Of a DNA stretch of 35,214 nucleotides, positions 1 to 8,312 are shown in pieces. The position numbers and the translations under genes are program-made. Origin of the DNA: Firmicutes bacterium UBA6418. GTDB lineage: Bacteria > Bacillota > Clostridia > Peptostreptococcales > Anaerovoracaceae. Position 1 is the first letter of the stretch; each line of letters opens with the position of its first letter. The stretch lies in assembly GCA_002439735.1 (NCBI GenBank), contig DJPG01000058.1, positions 1 to 35,214 of the forward strand, given 5' to 3'. The notes beneath the pieces were generated by a model that searched no databases, was not told the origin of the DNA, and saw nothing but the letters and a program-made list of their open reading frames with translations.

Positions 1-285
1 GTCAAAGTCAGACTGGAAATGGACGCGGAAAGCGCGGCGGCGATCCGGGAGCTTCAGGCACTCGGCTATACGGTGAAGTACAAGTTCTATCGTTCCGAGA
101 AAAAGGCTTGGCAGTACGAGGCGAAGCCGACCAAGACTTCCAAGGTCTACGTCAACACACAGGGTGAAAAAGGCAAACGGTACTACTACAAAGCACGCGT
201 CCTGGTCTACGATCAGAACGGTAAACCGGTGACCTACAGCAAACTGACCCAATGCAAGTACGCGGCAAGACTCTGGACGAAGTAA
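1..285 (+). CDS. C-terminal fragment of a surface-type protein
   Basis: The reading frame is open from the first base of the window, so the gene begins upstream; 94 codons are visible before the TAA at 283-285. The tail is rich in Lys, Tyr and Arg and carries a run of Tyr residues (GKRYYYKARV) followed by a short beta-like stretch. This resembles the last strands of fibronectin-III-like or cell-surface repeat domains common at the C-terminus of secreted clostridial proteins. No signal peptide, anchor motif or catalytic residue is visible in this part. The assignment rests on composition and pattern only. No clear terminator follows; the next gene has its own promoter. Confidence 0.5.
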   Translation, partial: VKVRLEMDAESAAAIRELQALGYTVKYKFYRSEKKAWQYEAKPTKTSKVYVNTQGEKGKRYYYKARVLVYDQNGKPVTYSKLTQCKYAARLWTK

Positions 286-329
286 TTTTCCTGAGTATGA
301 GCAGCGGAACATTCGCGCGGAACGTAAAG

Positions 330-353
330 TATCCGCAAAAATATCCGCAAAAA
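330..353 (+). repeat. Tandem 12-bp direct repeat upstream of the rimP promoter
   Basis: Two exact adjacent copies of TATCCGCAAAAA lie at 330-341 and 342-353, immediately upstream of the -35 element. The position would suit an activator site or an A-rich UP-like element. No function is assigned. Confidence 0.6.
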
Positions 354-356
354 CAC

Positions 357-385
357 TTGCATTCGCAGATTTTCTGTGCTATCAT
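357..385 (+). promoter_or_regulatory. Promoter of the rimP-nusA-infB operon
   Basis: TTGCAT (357-362) and TATCAT (380-385) are separated by 17 bp. A TG at 377-378, one base before the -10, makes it an extended -10 sigma-A promoter. Transcription would start near 392 and run through the leader hairpin into rimP. Confidence 0.7.
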
Positions 386-417
386 GTAGTTACACGATTC
401 CATAAAGGTAAGACTAG

Positions 418-441
418 AAGAGTGGGTGAAAGCCCACTCTT
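418..441 (+). promoter_or_regulatory. Leader hairpin upstream of rimP
   Basis: AAGAGTGGG (418-426) pairs perfectly with CCCACTCTT (433-441) around a 6-base loop. The stem sits in the 5' untranslated region about 80 bases before rimP. The bases that follow (TTCAACTTTG) are not a clean U-tract, so it is a weak attenuator or a processing and stability element rather than a clear terminator. Structured leaders before rimP-nusA operons are known from several bacteria; whether this one is regulatory is inference. Confidence 0.55.
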
Positions 442-518
442 TCAACTTTGTTTGGGGCAAAAACAAAAGCGGCCCGAGCGGCCCGGCGGGATCTTTACAA
501 GACAAGAAAGGAAACAGT

Positions 519-1085
519 ATGGCAAAGAAAAAAATTACAGATCTGATCGAAGAGATCAGTGCGGATTTTCTGGCGTCCAACGGACTGGAGCTTTACAACA
601 CGGAGTTTGTAAAGGAAGGAAAGGATTGGTTCCTGCGGGTCTACATCGACAAGCTGCCGCCGGAAGAAACCGCGTCCGCAGCAGAGGATACGGACGGAGC
701 GCCGGAGCAGGCAGCAGAAGCGGATACGGCAGGCGATGAGGGCTGCATGGCAGAAGCGCAGTATGTGTCTACCGACGACTGCGAAAAGGTCAGCCGGTTT
801 TTGAGCGCCGAACTGGATCGCCTCGATCCGATCGAACAGAATTACTATCTGGAGGTTTCTTCTCCGGGTATGGACAGAGCCTTGCTGCGCGAAAAAGATT
901 TTATTCGTTTTGCGGGCGAGCAGGTCGACATAAGCTTATATAAGGCGGTGGACGGCCGGAAAAATTACGAAGGAACGTTGCTTGGTCTCGCGGACGGAAA
1001 CATCGTGATCCGAGACGGCAGCGGCGCGGAACTTGCATTCCCGAAAGAGCAGGTTGCCAAGACGAAACTTGCGGTCATATTCTAA
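519..1085 (+). CDS. rimP: Ribosome maturation factor RimP
   Basis: RimP binds the 30S subunit and assists its late maturation in the cytoplasm. The start is ATG 519, preceded by AAAGGA. A longer in-frame start at GTG 426 lies inside the leader hairpin and has no ribosome site. The 188-residue product has the usual N-terminal domain (ending LRVYIDK near residue 45), the family block DDCEKVSRFLSAELD, then SSPGMDRAL and an SH3-like C-terminal domain. It is about 30 residues longer than usual because of an Ala/Glu/Asp-rich insert at roughly residues 46-81, between the YIDK strand and the DDCEKVSR helix. It is the first gene of the operon, 16 bp before nusA. The family call is sure; the role of the insert is unknown. 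Confidence 0.95.
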   Translation: MAKKKITDLIEEISADFLASNGLELYNTEFVKEGKDWFLRVYIDKLPPEETASAAEDTDGAPEQAAEADTAGDEGCMAEAQYVSTDDCEKVSRFLSAELDRLDPIEQNYYLEVSSPGMDRALLREKDFIRFAGEQVDISLYKAVDGRKNYEGTLLGLADGNIVIRDGSGAELAFPKEQVAKTKLAVIF

Positions 1086-1101
1086 GGAGGTTATAAACAA
1101 A

Positions 1102-2331
1102 ATGAACAAGGAATTTATACAGGCAATCGAGGATCTGGAAAAGGAACGTCACATATCCAAAGACGTTTTGATCGAAGCCATTGAATCCGCATTAGTGTCT
1201 GCATACAAAAAGAATTACGGAACGTCACAGAACGTGCGCGTAGATATCAACCAGGAAACCGGAGATATCAATGTCTATATGCGCATGGACATCGTAGACG
1301 AGGTAGAGGATGAATTTACACAGATCTCTTTAGAAGAAGCCAGAGCCATCGACTACCGCTATGAAGTCGGTGACGTGGTCGAGTATCAGGTAACGCCGCG
1401 GGATTTCGGACGTATCGCGGCACAGACCGCGAAGCAAGTCGTTGTCCAGCGGATCCGCGAAGCGGAACGCGGCATGATCTTTGATGATTATATCACCCGT
1501 CAGGGCGAGATTGTGACCGGAACCGTGCAGCGCATTAGCAACGAGACCCTGTTCATCAACATCGGACGCACGGAGGGCATCCTTTCCGCAAACGAACAGG
1601 TACCGGGTGAACATTACAAAGTGAACGACCGCCTGAAAGTCTACATCATGGATGTCAAGAAGACCAACAAGGGACCGCAGGTATTCCTTTCCAGATCCCA
1701 CCCGGGGCTGGTAAAATGTCTGTTTGAGCTGGAAGTACCGGAGATCGAGGACGGAACCGTCGAGATCAAAGGGATCGCCAGAGAAGCCGGTTCCAGAACC
1801 AAGATGGCTGTTTACACTGCGTTTGAAAATGTCGATCCGGTCGGTGCCTGCGTCGGTACCAGAGGCGCGCGGGTGCAGGCGATCGTCGACGAGCTGCACG
1901 GCGAAAAGATCGATATCATCCCTTGGAGCGAAAATCCGGAAGAACTGATTGCCAGCGTACTGAGTCCGGCCAAGGTCGAAAAGGTCATTTTGGCAGAAGA
2001 CGGTGAAAAAGCAGCAACCGTCGTAGTCCCGGACTATCAGCTTTCCCTGGCGATCGGCAAGGAAGGGCAGAACGTACGACTCGCGGCCAAAGTCAGCGGC
2101 TGGAAGATCGACATTAAGAGCCATACGCAGTTTGAAGCAGCCCGCGAAGCGGCGAACAATATTGTAGAGCTTGACGCGAACGAAGATGCGGACGCGCCGA
2201 TCGCAGAACCGGCAGATCTTACGGAAGCCACGCGAGCGGAAACCGAAGAAACCAACGAAAACGCGCCGCAGGTCGAAGCAGAAGCAGCGGCGGAAGCGCA
2301 GGCAGCGGATATCATAGAGGTGGAGGACTGA
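1102..2331 (+). CDS. nusA: Transcription termination/antitermination factor NusA
   Basis: NusA binds RNA polymerase and nascent RNA, modulating pausing, intrinsic termination and antitermination. The start is ATG 1102 after the perfect site AAGGAGG at 1084-1090; the upstream in-frame extension from 1033 overlaps rimP. The 409 residues show the N-terminal polymerase-binding domain (1-125), an S1 domain at about 135-200, and two KH domains (GACVGTRGARV near 247 and LAIGKEGQNVRLA near 316). The tail from about 354 is Ala/Glu/Asp-rich and highly acidic, unlike the short tail of many Firmicute NusA proteins. The stop is followed two bases later by the TTG start of ylxR, suggesting coupled expression. 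Confidence 0.97.
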   Translation: MNKEFIQAIEDLEKERHISKDVLIEAIESALVSAYKKNYGTSQNVRVDINQETGDINVYMRMDIVDEVEDEFTQISLEEARAIDYRYEVGDVVEYQVTPRDFGRIAAQTAKQVVVQRIREAERGMIFDDYITRQGEIVTGTVQRISNETLFINIGRTEGILSANEQVPGEHYKVNDRLKVYIMDVKKTNKGPQVFLSRSHPGLVKCLFELEVPEIEDGTVEIKGIAREAGSRTKMAVYTAFENVDPVGACVGTRGARVQAIVDELHGEKIDIIPWSENPEELIASVLSPAKVEKVILAEDGEKAATVVVPDYQLSLAIGKEGQNVRLAAKVSGWKIDIKSHTQFEAAREAANNIVELDANEDADAPIAEPADLTEATRAETEETNENAPQVEAEAAAEAQAADIIEVED

Positions 2332-2333
2332 TC

Positions 2334-2642
2334 TTGAAAGAACGGAAAGTACCCATGCGGAAATGCGTCGGATGCATGCAGTCCAAGGAAAAACAGGAAC
2401 TGATCCGGATCGCGGCCTACGAAGGAAAGCTGAGCGTGGATCCGAGCGGAAGAGCAAAGGGCAGAGGCGTATACATCTGCAAGAACAGCCCGGCATGCCG
2501 GGAAAAAGCGGATAAACGCCATGCGCTGGAACGCGCTTTTTCAATGGCGATCGCGCCGGAGGTCAAAGAGGCGATCTTTGCACAGCTGGCCGCGCTGGAC
2601 GTGCCGAAAGAGACGGACGCAGGAAAGGAGCCAGAAGCATGA
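2334..2642 (+). CDS. ylxR: YlxR family RNA-binding/nucleoid-associated protein
   Basis: This 102-residue basic protein of the YlxR (DUF448) family sits at the conserved position between nusA and the L7Ae-like gene. The family signature is clear: MRKCVGC near the start, then SGRAKGRGVYIC and a second Cys, giving the typical four-cysteine arrangement. It starts with TTG at 2334, with the GGTGGAGG of the nusA end as ribosome site; no ATG fits as well. Its end overlaps the next start by four bases (ATGA). Members bind RNA or DNA and have been linked to transcription control and RNase P in other Firmicutes; the precise role here is not known. Confidence 0.92.
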   Translation: MKERKVPMRKCVGCMQSKEKQELIRIAAYEGKLSVDPSGRAKGRGVYICKNSPACREKADKRHALERAFSMAIAPEVKEAIFAQLAALDVPKETDAGKEPEA

Positions 2643-2968
2643 GAAGCAAGGTCATGAGCTATCTGGGCTTTGCGGCAAAAGCCGCTAAGATCGTGAACGG
2701 CTACAACACCTGCAGGTTCATGATGGAAAAGAAAAAGGTCAGACTGGTGATCTTGGCAACGGATCTTGCCGCAAATTCGATCAAAAAAATGACTGCGCTC
2801 GCAGAACAATATCATGTGCCGTACCGCATCTTCGGCACGCTGGAAGAGCTTTCTCATATGACCGGAACCGCGGGCAAGGGAATATTCGCCATCACAGATG
2901 CGAATTTTGCAGAGATAATATTAAAGGAAATTGATGATATGCAATCGTCAGAAAAGGAGGTGTTCTGA
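2639..2968 (+). CDS. ylxQ: L7Ae/L30e/S12e/Gadd45 family ribosomal protein YlxQ
   Basis: A 109-residue protein with the compact alpha-beta-alpha L7Ae fold: YLGFAAKAAKIVNG near the N-terminus, LVILATDLAANS in the middle, and the C-terminal GKGIFAITD strand. This family binds kink-turn-like RNA and is found between ylxR and infB throughout Firmicutes. It starts at ATG 2639, overlapping the ylxR stop by four bases, and its own stop overlaps the infB ATG by one base (TGATG), so translational coupling is likely along the whole segment. The RNA target in the cell is not evident from the sequence. Confidence 0.92.
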   Translation: MRSKVMSYLGFAAKAAKIVNGYNTCRFMMEKKKVRLVILATDLAANSIKKMTALAEQYHVPYRIFGTLEELSHMTGTAGKGIFAITDANFAEIILKEIDDMQSSEKEVF

Positions 2969-5835
2969 TGGCAACAGAGAATAAGACACAAGAGATGACA
3001 ATCGTAAAGGCAACGCCAAAAAAAGTAGAGAGCCAAAAGGACGAACAACCGAGAGGTACCGTGAAAGCGGCAAGTATTTCCCAGGTGAGGACGCTAGGTG
3101 CAAATAAACAGGTAAAACATCAGACCGTACAGCAGGAAAGACCGGCACACAGACCGCCGATCGGTACTCCGGTCGTCAACAAGGATCTGGAAAACCGTTC
3201 CAAGCCGCCGGTTGGCAAACCGATGGGCAAGCCGGTCGTCCCGAAAGAAGTGGCGGAACGCGGCATGAAAAAAGAAGAAACGGAGAGCAAGCCGGAAGTC
3301 AAGACCGAAGCACCGAAGAGTGCAGCCGCTCCGAAAGAGGCTGCTGCGGCGAAAGCAGAGGCAACGGAAGTGAAAAAGGAAGCACCGAAAACGGAAGCCG
3401 CGCCAAAGACTGAAAAATCAGCAGCAGCACCGAACGCAAAAACGGCGGCATCACGTGACAACCGCGAATCAAGAGACGCAAGGCCACAGCGTCAGAATGA
3501 CCGTGACGTGAGACAAAGTCGCGATGGGCAACGCGACGGTCAGAGAGAGCATCGCCGAGACAATCGTGACGGTCAGGGCGGACAGAACCGTGGATCGCGT
3601 GGAGACCGTGACGCAAGATCGAGCCGCAGCGGAGACCGTGATGCAAGACCGAGCCGCGACGGACAGCGTGAAGGTCAGAGAGACTACCGTGCAAGAGACG
3701 GTCAAGGTGGACAGAATCGCGGATCGCGAGGAGAGCGTGACGGCAGACCGCAGGGAGCAAGAAACGGCCAGGGCGGTGGCGCAAGGAACGGCCAAGGGCA
3801 AAACGCGGGCGGCAGACCGCAGCGTCAGGGCGGCCGCGATGATCGCCCGGCACTTTCCAAGATGGAAACCAAACCGACGCAGAAAAACGTCGAAAAACGG
3901 GTACATCCGGATAAAGAAAGAAATAAATTCGCCAAGCTCGAAAACGGCGGAAACAGCCAGGGCAAGAAGAATAAAGAGAGAATGCAGCAGCGTTCACTCG
4001 AAAAACAGGCGAAACCGAAGAAGCACAACAAACCGAAGCCAATCGTGGAAGAGGAAGAGGATATCCTGGAAGATCTTCCGACCGGAACTGTGGCAGTTAC
4101 CGCGCCGATCACCGTCGCCGGTTTCTGCGAACAGGTTGGAGTCTCTACTTCACAGGTCATTATGGCACTGATGAAGATGGGTATCATGGCCAACATCAAC
4201 CAGAGCATCGACGAAGATACCATTACAATCCTGGCAGACGATCTGGGCATCAACGTGGTCGTTGCAAAAGTCGAGGAAGAAGTCGAAGAAGAAGGTCTGG
4301 AACTCTTTGAGGACAAGGAAGAAGATCTGAAGCCGAGAGCACCGATTATCACCGTTATGGGTCATGTTGACCACGGCAAGACCTCTCTGCTCGACGCCAT
4401 CCGTAAGACAAACGTGACCGCGTCCGAATCCGGCGGCATCACTCAGCATATCGGTGCGTCCGAGGTTATGATCAACGGACAGAAGATCGTTTTCCTGGAT
4501 ACACCGGGTCACGAAGCGTTCACAGCGATGCGTGCCCGCGGCGCGCACATTACCGACATCGCTGTTCTGGTCGTCGCGGCCGACGACGGCGTCATGCCGC
4601 AGACCATTGAATCCATCAGCCATGCCAAGGCAGCCGGTGTGCCGATCATCGTAGCCATCAACAAGATGGATAAACCCGGCGCAAACCCGGATCGCGTGAA
4701 ACAGGAACTGACCGAGCATGGTCTGCTGGTCGAGGACTGGGGCGGTGACGTCATCAGTGTTCCGGTATCTGCGAAGACCGGCGAAGGCATCGTCAACCTG
4801 CTGGAAATGATCCTCCTGCAGGCCGAAGTGCTGGAGCTGCGCGCGAACCCGAACCGACTGGCGATGGGTTCCGTCATCGAAGCAAGACTGGATAAGAACA
4901 AGGGTCCGGTCGCGACTCTGCTAGTCACCAACGGTACGCTCAAGACCGGTATGTCCGTCGTAGCAGGAACCTGCGCAGGCAGAATCCGTCTGATGACCGA
5001 CTTCAAGGGCAAAGAAATCAAAAAGGCGGGTCCTGCGACCGCGGTGGAGATCCTCGGACTTTCGGAAGTTCCGGAAGCCGGTGACGAATTCAACGCCGTT
5101 AAACAGGATAAGATCGCCAAAGAGATCGCGGAAAACCGTAAGCAGAAACTCAGAGACGAGATCCTCGCCAGAAACGCGAGCACCACGCTCGAGCAGCTGT
5201 TCAGCCAGATCCAAGAGGGAGAAGTCAAAGACCTTAACCTCATCATCAAGGGCGACGTACAGGGCTCCATCGGTGCGATCGTATCTTCGCTGGAAAAACT
5301 CAATAATGAAAATGTCCGCGTCAAGGTCATCCATACCGGCGTCGGCACCGTGACCGAATCCGATGTTATGCTGGCAGGAACCACCGGTTCCATCATCATC
5401 GGCTTCAACGTCAGACCGACCACCGCGGTGCAGGCATTCGCGGACAGAGAGAACATTCAGATCCGCTTATACCGTGTCATTTATGATATCATCAACGATG
5501 TGGAAGACGCGATGAAGGGTATGCTGGATCCGGAATTCAGGGAAGAAGTACTCGGCAAGGCCGAAGTCAGAAACACCTTCAAGGTTCCGAACGTCGGCAT
5601 TATCGCCGGTGCGTATGTGCAGGAGGGCAAAGTGCTGCGTAACGCGGAAATCCGACTGGTACGCGACGGTATCGTTATCCATGAAGGCAAGATTTCTTCC
5701 CTCAAGCGTTTCAAGGACGATGCCAAGGAGGTCGCACAGGGCTACGAATGCGGTATCGGCATCGAAAACTACAACGATATCAAAGAGGGCGACATCATTG
5801 AATGCTTCCACATGGTTGAAGTGGAAAGGAAATAA
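2968..5835 (+). CDS. infB: Translation initiation factor IF-2
   Basis: IF-2 is the GTPase that delivers initiator fMet-tRNA to the 30S subunit and promotes subunit joining. The start ATG 2968 overlaps the previous stop and is preceded by AAGGAGGTG. The 955 residues divide into a low-complexity N-terminal part (1-360), an IF2_N-type domain near 371-425, the G domain, then domain II, domain III and the C-terminal initiator-tRNA-binding domain. GTPase motifs are complete: GHVDHGKT at 465-472, DTPGHE near 511 and NKMD near 565. The N-terminal part first is Ala/Lys/Glu-rich, then from about 160 to 290 becomes an Arg/Asp/Gly/Gln repeat tract. Internal alternative starts, known for IF-2 elsewhere, cannot be judged here. 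Confidence 0.98.
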   Translation: MATENKTQEMTIVKATPKKVESQKDEQPRGTVKAASISQVRTLGANKQVKHQTVQQERPAHRPPIGTPVVNKDLENRSKPPVGKPMGKPVVPKEVAERGMKKEETESKPEVKTEAPKSAAAPKEAAAAKAEATEVKKEAPKTEAAPKTEKSAAAPNAKTAASRDNRESRDARPQRQNDRDVRQSRDGQRDGQREHRRDNRDGQGGQNRGSRGDRDARSSRSGDRDARPSRDGQREGQRDYRARDGQGGQNRGSRGERDGRPQGARNGQGGGARNGQGQNAGGRPQRQGGRDDRPALSKMETKPTQKNVEKRVHPDKERNKFAKLENGGNSQGKKNKERMQQRSLEKQAKPKKHNKPKPIVEEEEDILEDLPTGTVAVTAPITVAGFCEQVGVSTSQVIMALMKMGIMANINQSIDEDTITILADDLGINVVVAKVEEEVEEEGLELFEDKEEDLKPRAPIITVMGHVDHGKTSLLDAIRKTNVTASESGGITQHIGASEVMINGQKIVFLDTPGHEAFTAMRARGAHITDIAVLVVAADDGVMPQTIESISHAKAAGVPIIVAINKMDKPGANPDRVKQELTEHGLLVEDWGGDVISVPVSAKTGEGIVNLLEMILLQAEVLELRANPNRLAMGSVIEARLDKNKGPVATLLVTNGTLKTGMSVVAGTCAGRIRLMTDFKGKEIKKAGPATAVEILGLSEVPEAGDEFNAVKQDKIAKEIAENRKQKLRDEILARNASTTLEQLFSQIQEGEVKDLNLIIKGDVQGSIGAIVSSLEKLNNENVRVKVIHTGVGTVTESDVMLAGTTGSIIIGFNVRPTTAVQAFADRENIQIRLYRVIYDIINDVEDAMKGMLDPEFREEVLGKAEVRNTFKVPNVGIIAGAYVQEGKVLRNAEIRLVRDGIVIHEGKISSLKRFKDDAKEVAQGYECGIGIENYNDIKEGDIIECFHMVEVERK
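3445..3840 (+). repeat. Degenerate RDGQ/GGQNRGSRG-coding repeat tract inside infB
   Basis: This stretch of infB encodes repeated short units such as DGQGGQNRGSRG, RDARPSRDGQRE and ARNGQGG. The DNA repeats (for example GGTCAGGGCGGACAGAACCG and its later near-copy) are imperfect but recognisable, so the linker grew by internal duplication. The tract is in frame and uninterrupted. Confidence 0.75.
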
Positions 5836-5837
5836 AA

Positions 5838-6248
5838 ATGGGAAAAGGATACAGACAAGGCAGACTGGGTGAGGAGATCCGCCGGATCTTGAGCGAAATG
5901 CTGATCAACGGCATCAAGGATCCGCGCCTGGCAGGCAAGATGCTCAGCGTCTCCGATGTCAGCGTGACGCGCGACGGCAGCTACGCGACCTGCTACCTAT
6001 CCCTGCTTGCGACGAGCCGGGACGAAGAGGAAAAAAAGCAGGCGGAAGACGAAGTGCTTGCCGGACTTGCGAGCGCCAAGGGCATCATCAAAAAAGAGAT
6101 CGCCAGACAGGTTAAAGTCCGCCACATTCCGGAACTGATCTTCAAGATGGATCATTCCATGGATTACGGCAGACATATCGATGAGATTCTGGACGGCATC
6201 GATTTTGACAGTTATCAGAAGGACGAAGACGAAAACGATGAAGAATAA
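5838..6248 (+). CDS. rbfA: Ribosome-binding factor A
   Basis: RbfA is a small KH-like protein that associates with immature 30S subunits and 16S rRNA during cold-sensitive late assembly. The start ATG 5838 comes two bases after the infB stop, with GGAAAGGAAA as ribosome site. The 136-residue product shows the family features: RQGRLGEEIRRILSEML near the N-terminus, the KDPRL motif, VSVTRDGSYATCYLS, and the conserved RHIPELIFKMDHS followed by an aspartate-rich tail. Length is slightly above the usual 115-125 because of the acidic C-terminus. Its last 11 bases overlap nrnA. Confidence 0.96.
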   Translation: MGKGYRQGRLGEEIRRILSEMLINGIKDPRLAGKMLSVSDVSVTRDGSYATCYLSLLATSRDEEEKKQAEDEVLAGLASAKGIIKKEIARQVKVRHIPELIFKMDHSMDYGRHIDEILDGIDFDSYQKDEDENDEE

Positions 6249-7257
6249 TACGTTCGCGGAGATCAGCCAGGTTTTGCTCCGTGCAAAAACCCTGCTGCTG
6301 TACCCGCACATTCATATGGACGGAGACGCGGTCGGCTCCTGCGCGGCGCTGTGCAAAGCGCTGCGTATGGCCGGCAAGGAGGCATATGTCCTGGTAGAAG
6401 AGGACGTGCCGCTGAATCTGCGTTTTCTGGATCGCGGATTTTTTACCAAAGATCCGAAGATCTTTGAAAAGAACGCGAAACCGGTCGATGTTTCCGCCTG
6501 TGTGGACTGCGGTCATGAGAGCCGCTTTCCCGGCAGAGCGGAAACGTTCCGACAGGCAAAGACCACCGTCTGCATCGATCATCATCAGACGACGGAAGCT
6601 TTTTGCGACTATAATTATATAGATCCGCAGGTGGCCGCTACCGGGGAGTTGATTTATCGGCTTCTGCAGGCGATGGGCACGCGACCGGATTCGGAGATCG
6701 GAGAGGCTATTTTTGCGGCGATCACCACCGATACCGGAAATTTCCAGTATTCCAACACCACGCAGCAGAGCTTTCAGATCGCAGCCGAGCTTTGCGGCTG
6801 GGGAATCGACACCAACAAGGTCAGTGTGGAGATCTACGAAAATGTGCGGCCGCAGCGTAAACGCATCGAAGCGAAAGTCCTCGACACGATGCGCCTCATC
6901 GGCAGCGGTCGGGGCGCGATCTGTTATATGACACAGGCGATGCTGATGGAGACCGGCGCGCTGGCCGAAGAGACCGAAGACATTGTCGGACAGCTGCGCA
7001 GCATCGCTGGAGTGGAATACGCGGCTTTTTTGAAAGAACAGGAGAACGGTGAGATCCGCGTCAGCCTTCGTGCCAAACGGATGGGTAACGTCGCGGATAT
7101 CGCGGCCAGACTCGGCGGCGGCGGACATGTTAAGGCTGCAGGCGGCACCATCCACCTGCCGATGCAGGAAGCTCTGCAGCTGGTGGAACTGGAACTTCTG
7201 CAGGCGATCTGTGAGCTGCCGCGTGAGGAAAAAGACGAGACAGAGCATACAGTATGA
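6238..7257 (+). CDS. nrnA: DHH family oligoribonuclease / pAp phosphatase NrnA
   Basis: NrnA degrades short oligoribonucleotides to mononucleotides and can dephosphorylate 3'-phosphoadenosine 5'-phosphate. ATG 6238 gives a 339-residue protein of normal family length; an in-frame ATG at 6181 would add 19 residues deep inside rbfA and is less likely. Metal-ligand motifs are present: H24 with D28 and D30 (HMDGDAVGS), VDCGH, the family-defining IDHH, and TTDTGNF. The C-terminal DHHA1 domain ends in the glycine-rich GGGGHVKAAGG. It overlaps rbfA by 11 bases and truB by 4, so it is part of the same translation-coupled operon. Confidence 0.95.
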   Translation: MKNNTFAEISQVLLRAKTLLLYPHIHMDGDAVGSCAALCKALRMAGKEAYVLVEEDVPLNLRFLDRGFFTKDPKIFEKNAKPVDVSACVDCGHESRFPGRAETFRQAKTTVCIDHHQTTEAFCDYNYIDPQVAATGELIYRLLQAMGTRPDSEIGEAIFAAITTDTGNFQYSNTTQQSFQIAAELCGWGIDTNKVSVEIYENVRPQRKRIEAKVLDTMRLIGSGRGAICYMTQAMLMETGALAEETEDIVGQLRSIAGVEYAAFLKEQENGEIRVSLRAKRMGNVADIAARLGGGGHVKAAGGTIHLPMQEALQLVELELLQAICELPREEKDETEHTV

Positions 7258-8312
7258 AAGACGGAATCATCAATATCAATAAACCGGCAGGCATGACCTC
7301 GCACGACGTGATCGGCGATCTCAGACGCCTGCTCGGCATGAAAAAAATCGGTCATACAGGGACCCTGGATCCGATGGCGACCGGTGTCCTGCCGATCTGC
7401 CTGGGCAAGGCGACCCGCGTGGCGGAATATATGGACATGGACTTCAAGACCTATCGCTGCACGATGACGCTGGGCGTAATCACTGATACGCAGGACATCT
7501 GGGGCGAAGTCCTGGAGATGCGCGACACCTCCGGCATCACGGAAGCAGAGGTTCGTAAGGCGTTTAAGCCGTTTCACGGCGAAATCCTGCAGATGCCGCC
7601 AATGTACAGCGCGGTACGCATCGATGGACGCAGACTCTACGATTATGCCAGATCCGGCGAGACCGCGATCGTCGCGGATCGTGTCAAGCGGCGCAAAGTT
7701 TATATCCGCAGTCTTACGATCGAACTCCTGGATTTTGCACATGACAGCAATGTCAAAAAAGTCACCTTTGTCGTGGAATGCTCGAAGGGAACCTATATCC
7801 GGACCATCTGTCAGGATGTCGGACAGGCGCTCGGCTGCGGAGCCACCATGGAGAGCCTCTGCCGCATCGCCAGCGGAGTTTTTCGGGTGGAGGAGGCAGT
7901 CAGTCTGGACGCGCTGATCGATGCCTACAGCCACCGAACATATAAGGAAAACGGACGCTACTCTCTGGATCCGGCTTCGGAAGCGGGTCTTGCCCGGATC
8001 GAGAAACTGGTGCTGCCGGTGGACTATCCGCTGGTACACTTCGGCACGGCGCTGCTTTCTCCGGAAACTGCCAAAAAGTTTACCGGCGGCTGGCACATCG
8101 CGCTACGCGAATGCGAGATTAAGCAAAACCCGCAATACCGTTACCGGGAACCGGAATTTGCGATCCGGCCGGAGTATCGTGGCGCTTACAACATGTATGA
8201 GAAGGATCCGGCTCTGCCGGGCGGCCGCCTGTTTCTGGGCGTAGCCTTTTACAACCATCAGTACAAGAAACTGGTGGCAGATAAGGTCTTTTTGAGAAGT
8301 GAGGAATTATGA
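7254..8312 (+). CDS. truB: tRNA pseudouridine-55 synthase TruB
   Basis: TruB isomerises U55 in the T-loop of tRNAs. The catalytic aspartate is D39 within GHTGTLDPMATG, and the N-terminal block INKPAGMTSHDV is typical. The start ATG 7254 overlaps the nrnA stop (ATGA). At 352 residues it is about 50 longer than many bacterial TruB proteins. The additional length lies in the C-terminal part, where a Tyr/Pro/Arg-rich segment (about 290-325) interrupts what looks like a PUA-like RNA-binding domain ending FYNHQYKKLVADKVF. The function call is secure; the insertion may alter tRNA contacts. Confidence 0.95.
   Translation: MKDGIININKPAGMTSHDVIGDLRRLLGMKKIGHTGTLDPMATGVLPICLGKATRVAEYMDMDFKTYRCTMTLGVITDTQDIWGEVLEMRDTSGITEAEVRKAFKPFHGEILQMPPMYSAVRIDGRRLYDYARSGETAIVADRVKRRKVYIRSLTIELLDFAHDSNVKKVTFVVECSKGTYIRTICQDVGQALGCGATMESLCRIASGVFRVEEAVSLDALIDAYSHRTYKENGRYSLDPASEAGLARIEKLVLPVDYPLVHFGTALLSPETAKKFTGGWHIALRECEIKQNPQYRYREPEFAIRPEYRGAYNMYEKDPALPGGRLFLGVAFYNHQYKKLVADKVFLRSEEL

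Noticed and set aside
426..518. N-terminal extension of RimP from GTG 426
   Set aside because: It lies in the leader hairpin without a ribosome site; ATG 519 matches family N-termini.
1330..2544. 404-codon open frame on the - strand opposite nusA
   Set aside because: Shadow frame of a well-conserved gene; composition is typical of antisense translation.
3524..4171. Second + strand frame within infB
   Set aside because: It arises from the repetitive Arg/Asp/Gly/Gln-coding tract; no ribosome site.
6142..8096. Long - strand open frames opposite nrnA and truB
   Set aside because: Shadow frames created by codon bias; no starts with ribosome sites and no recognisable domains.
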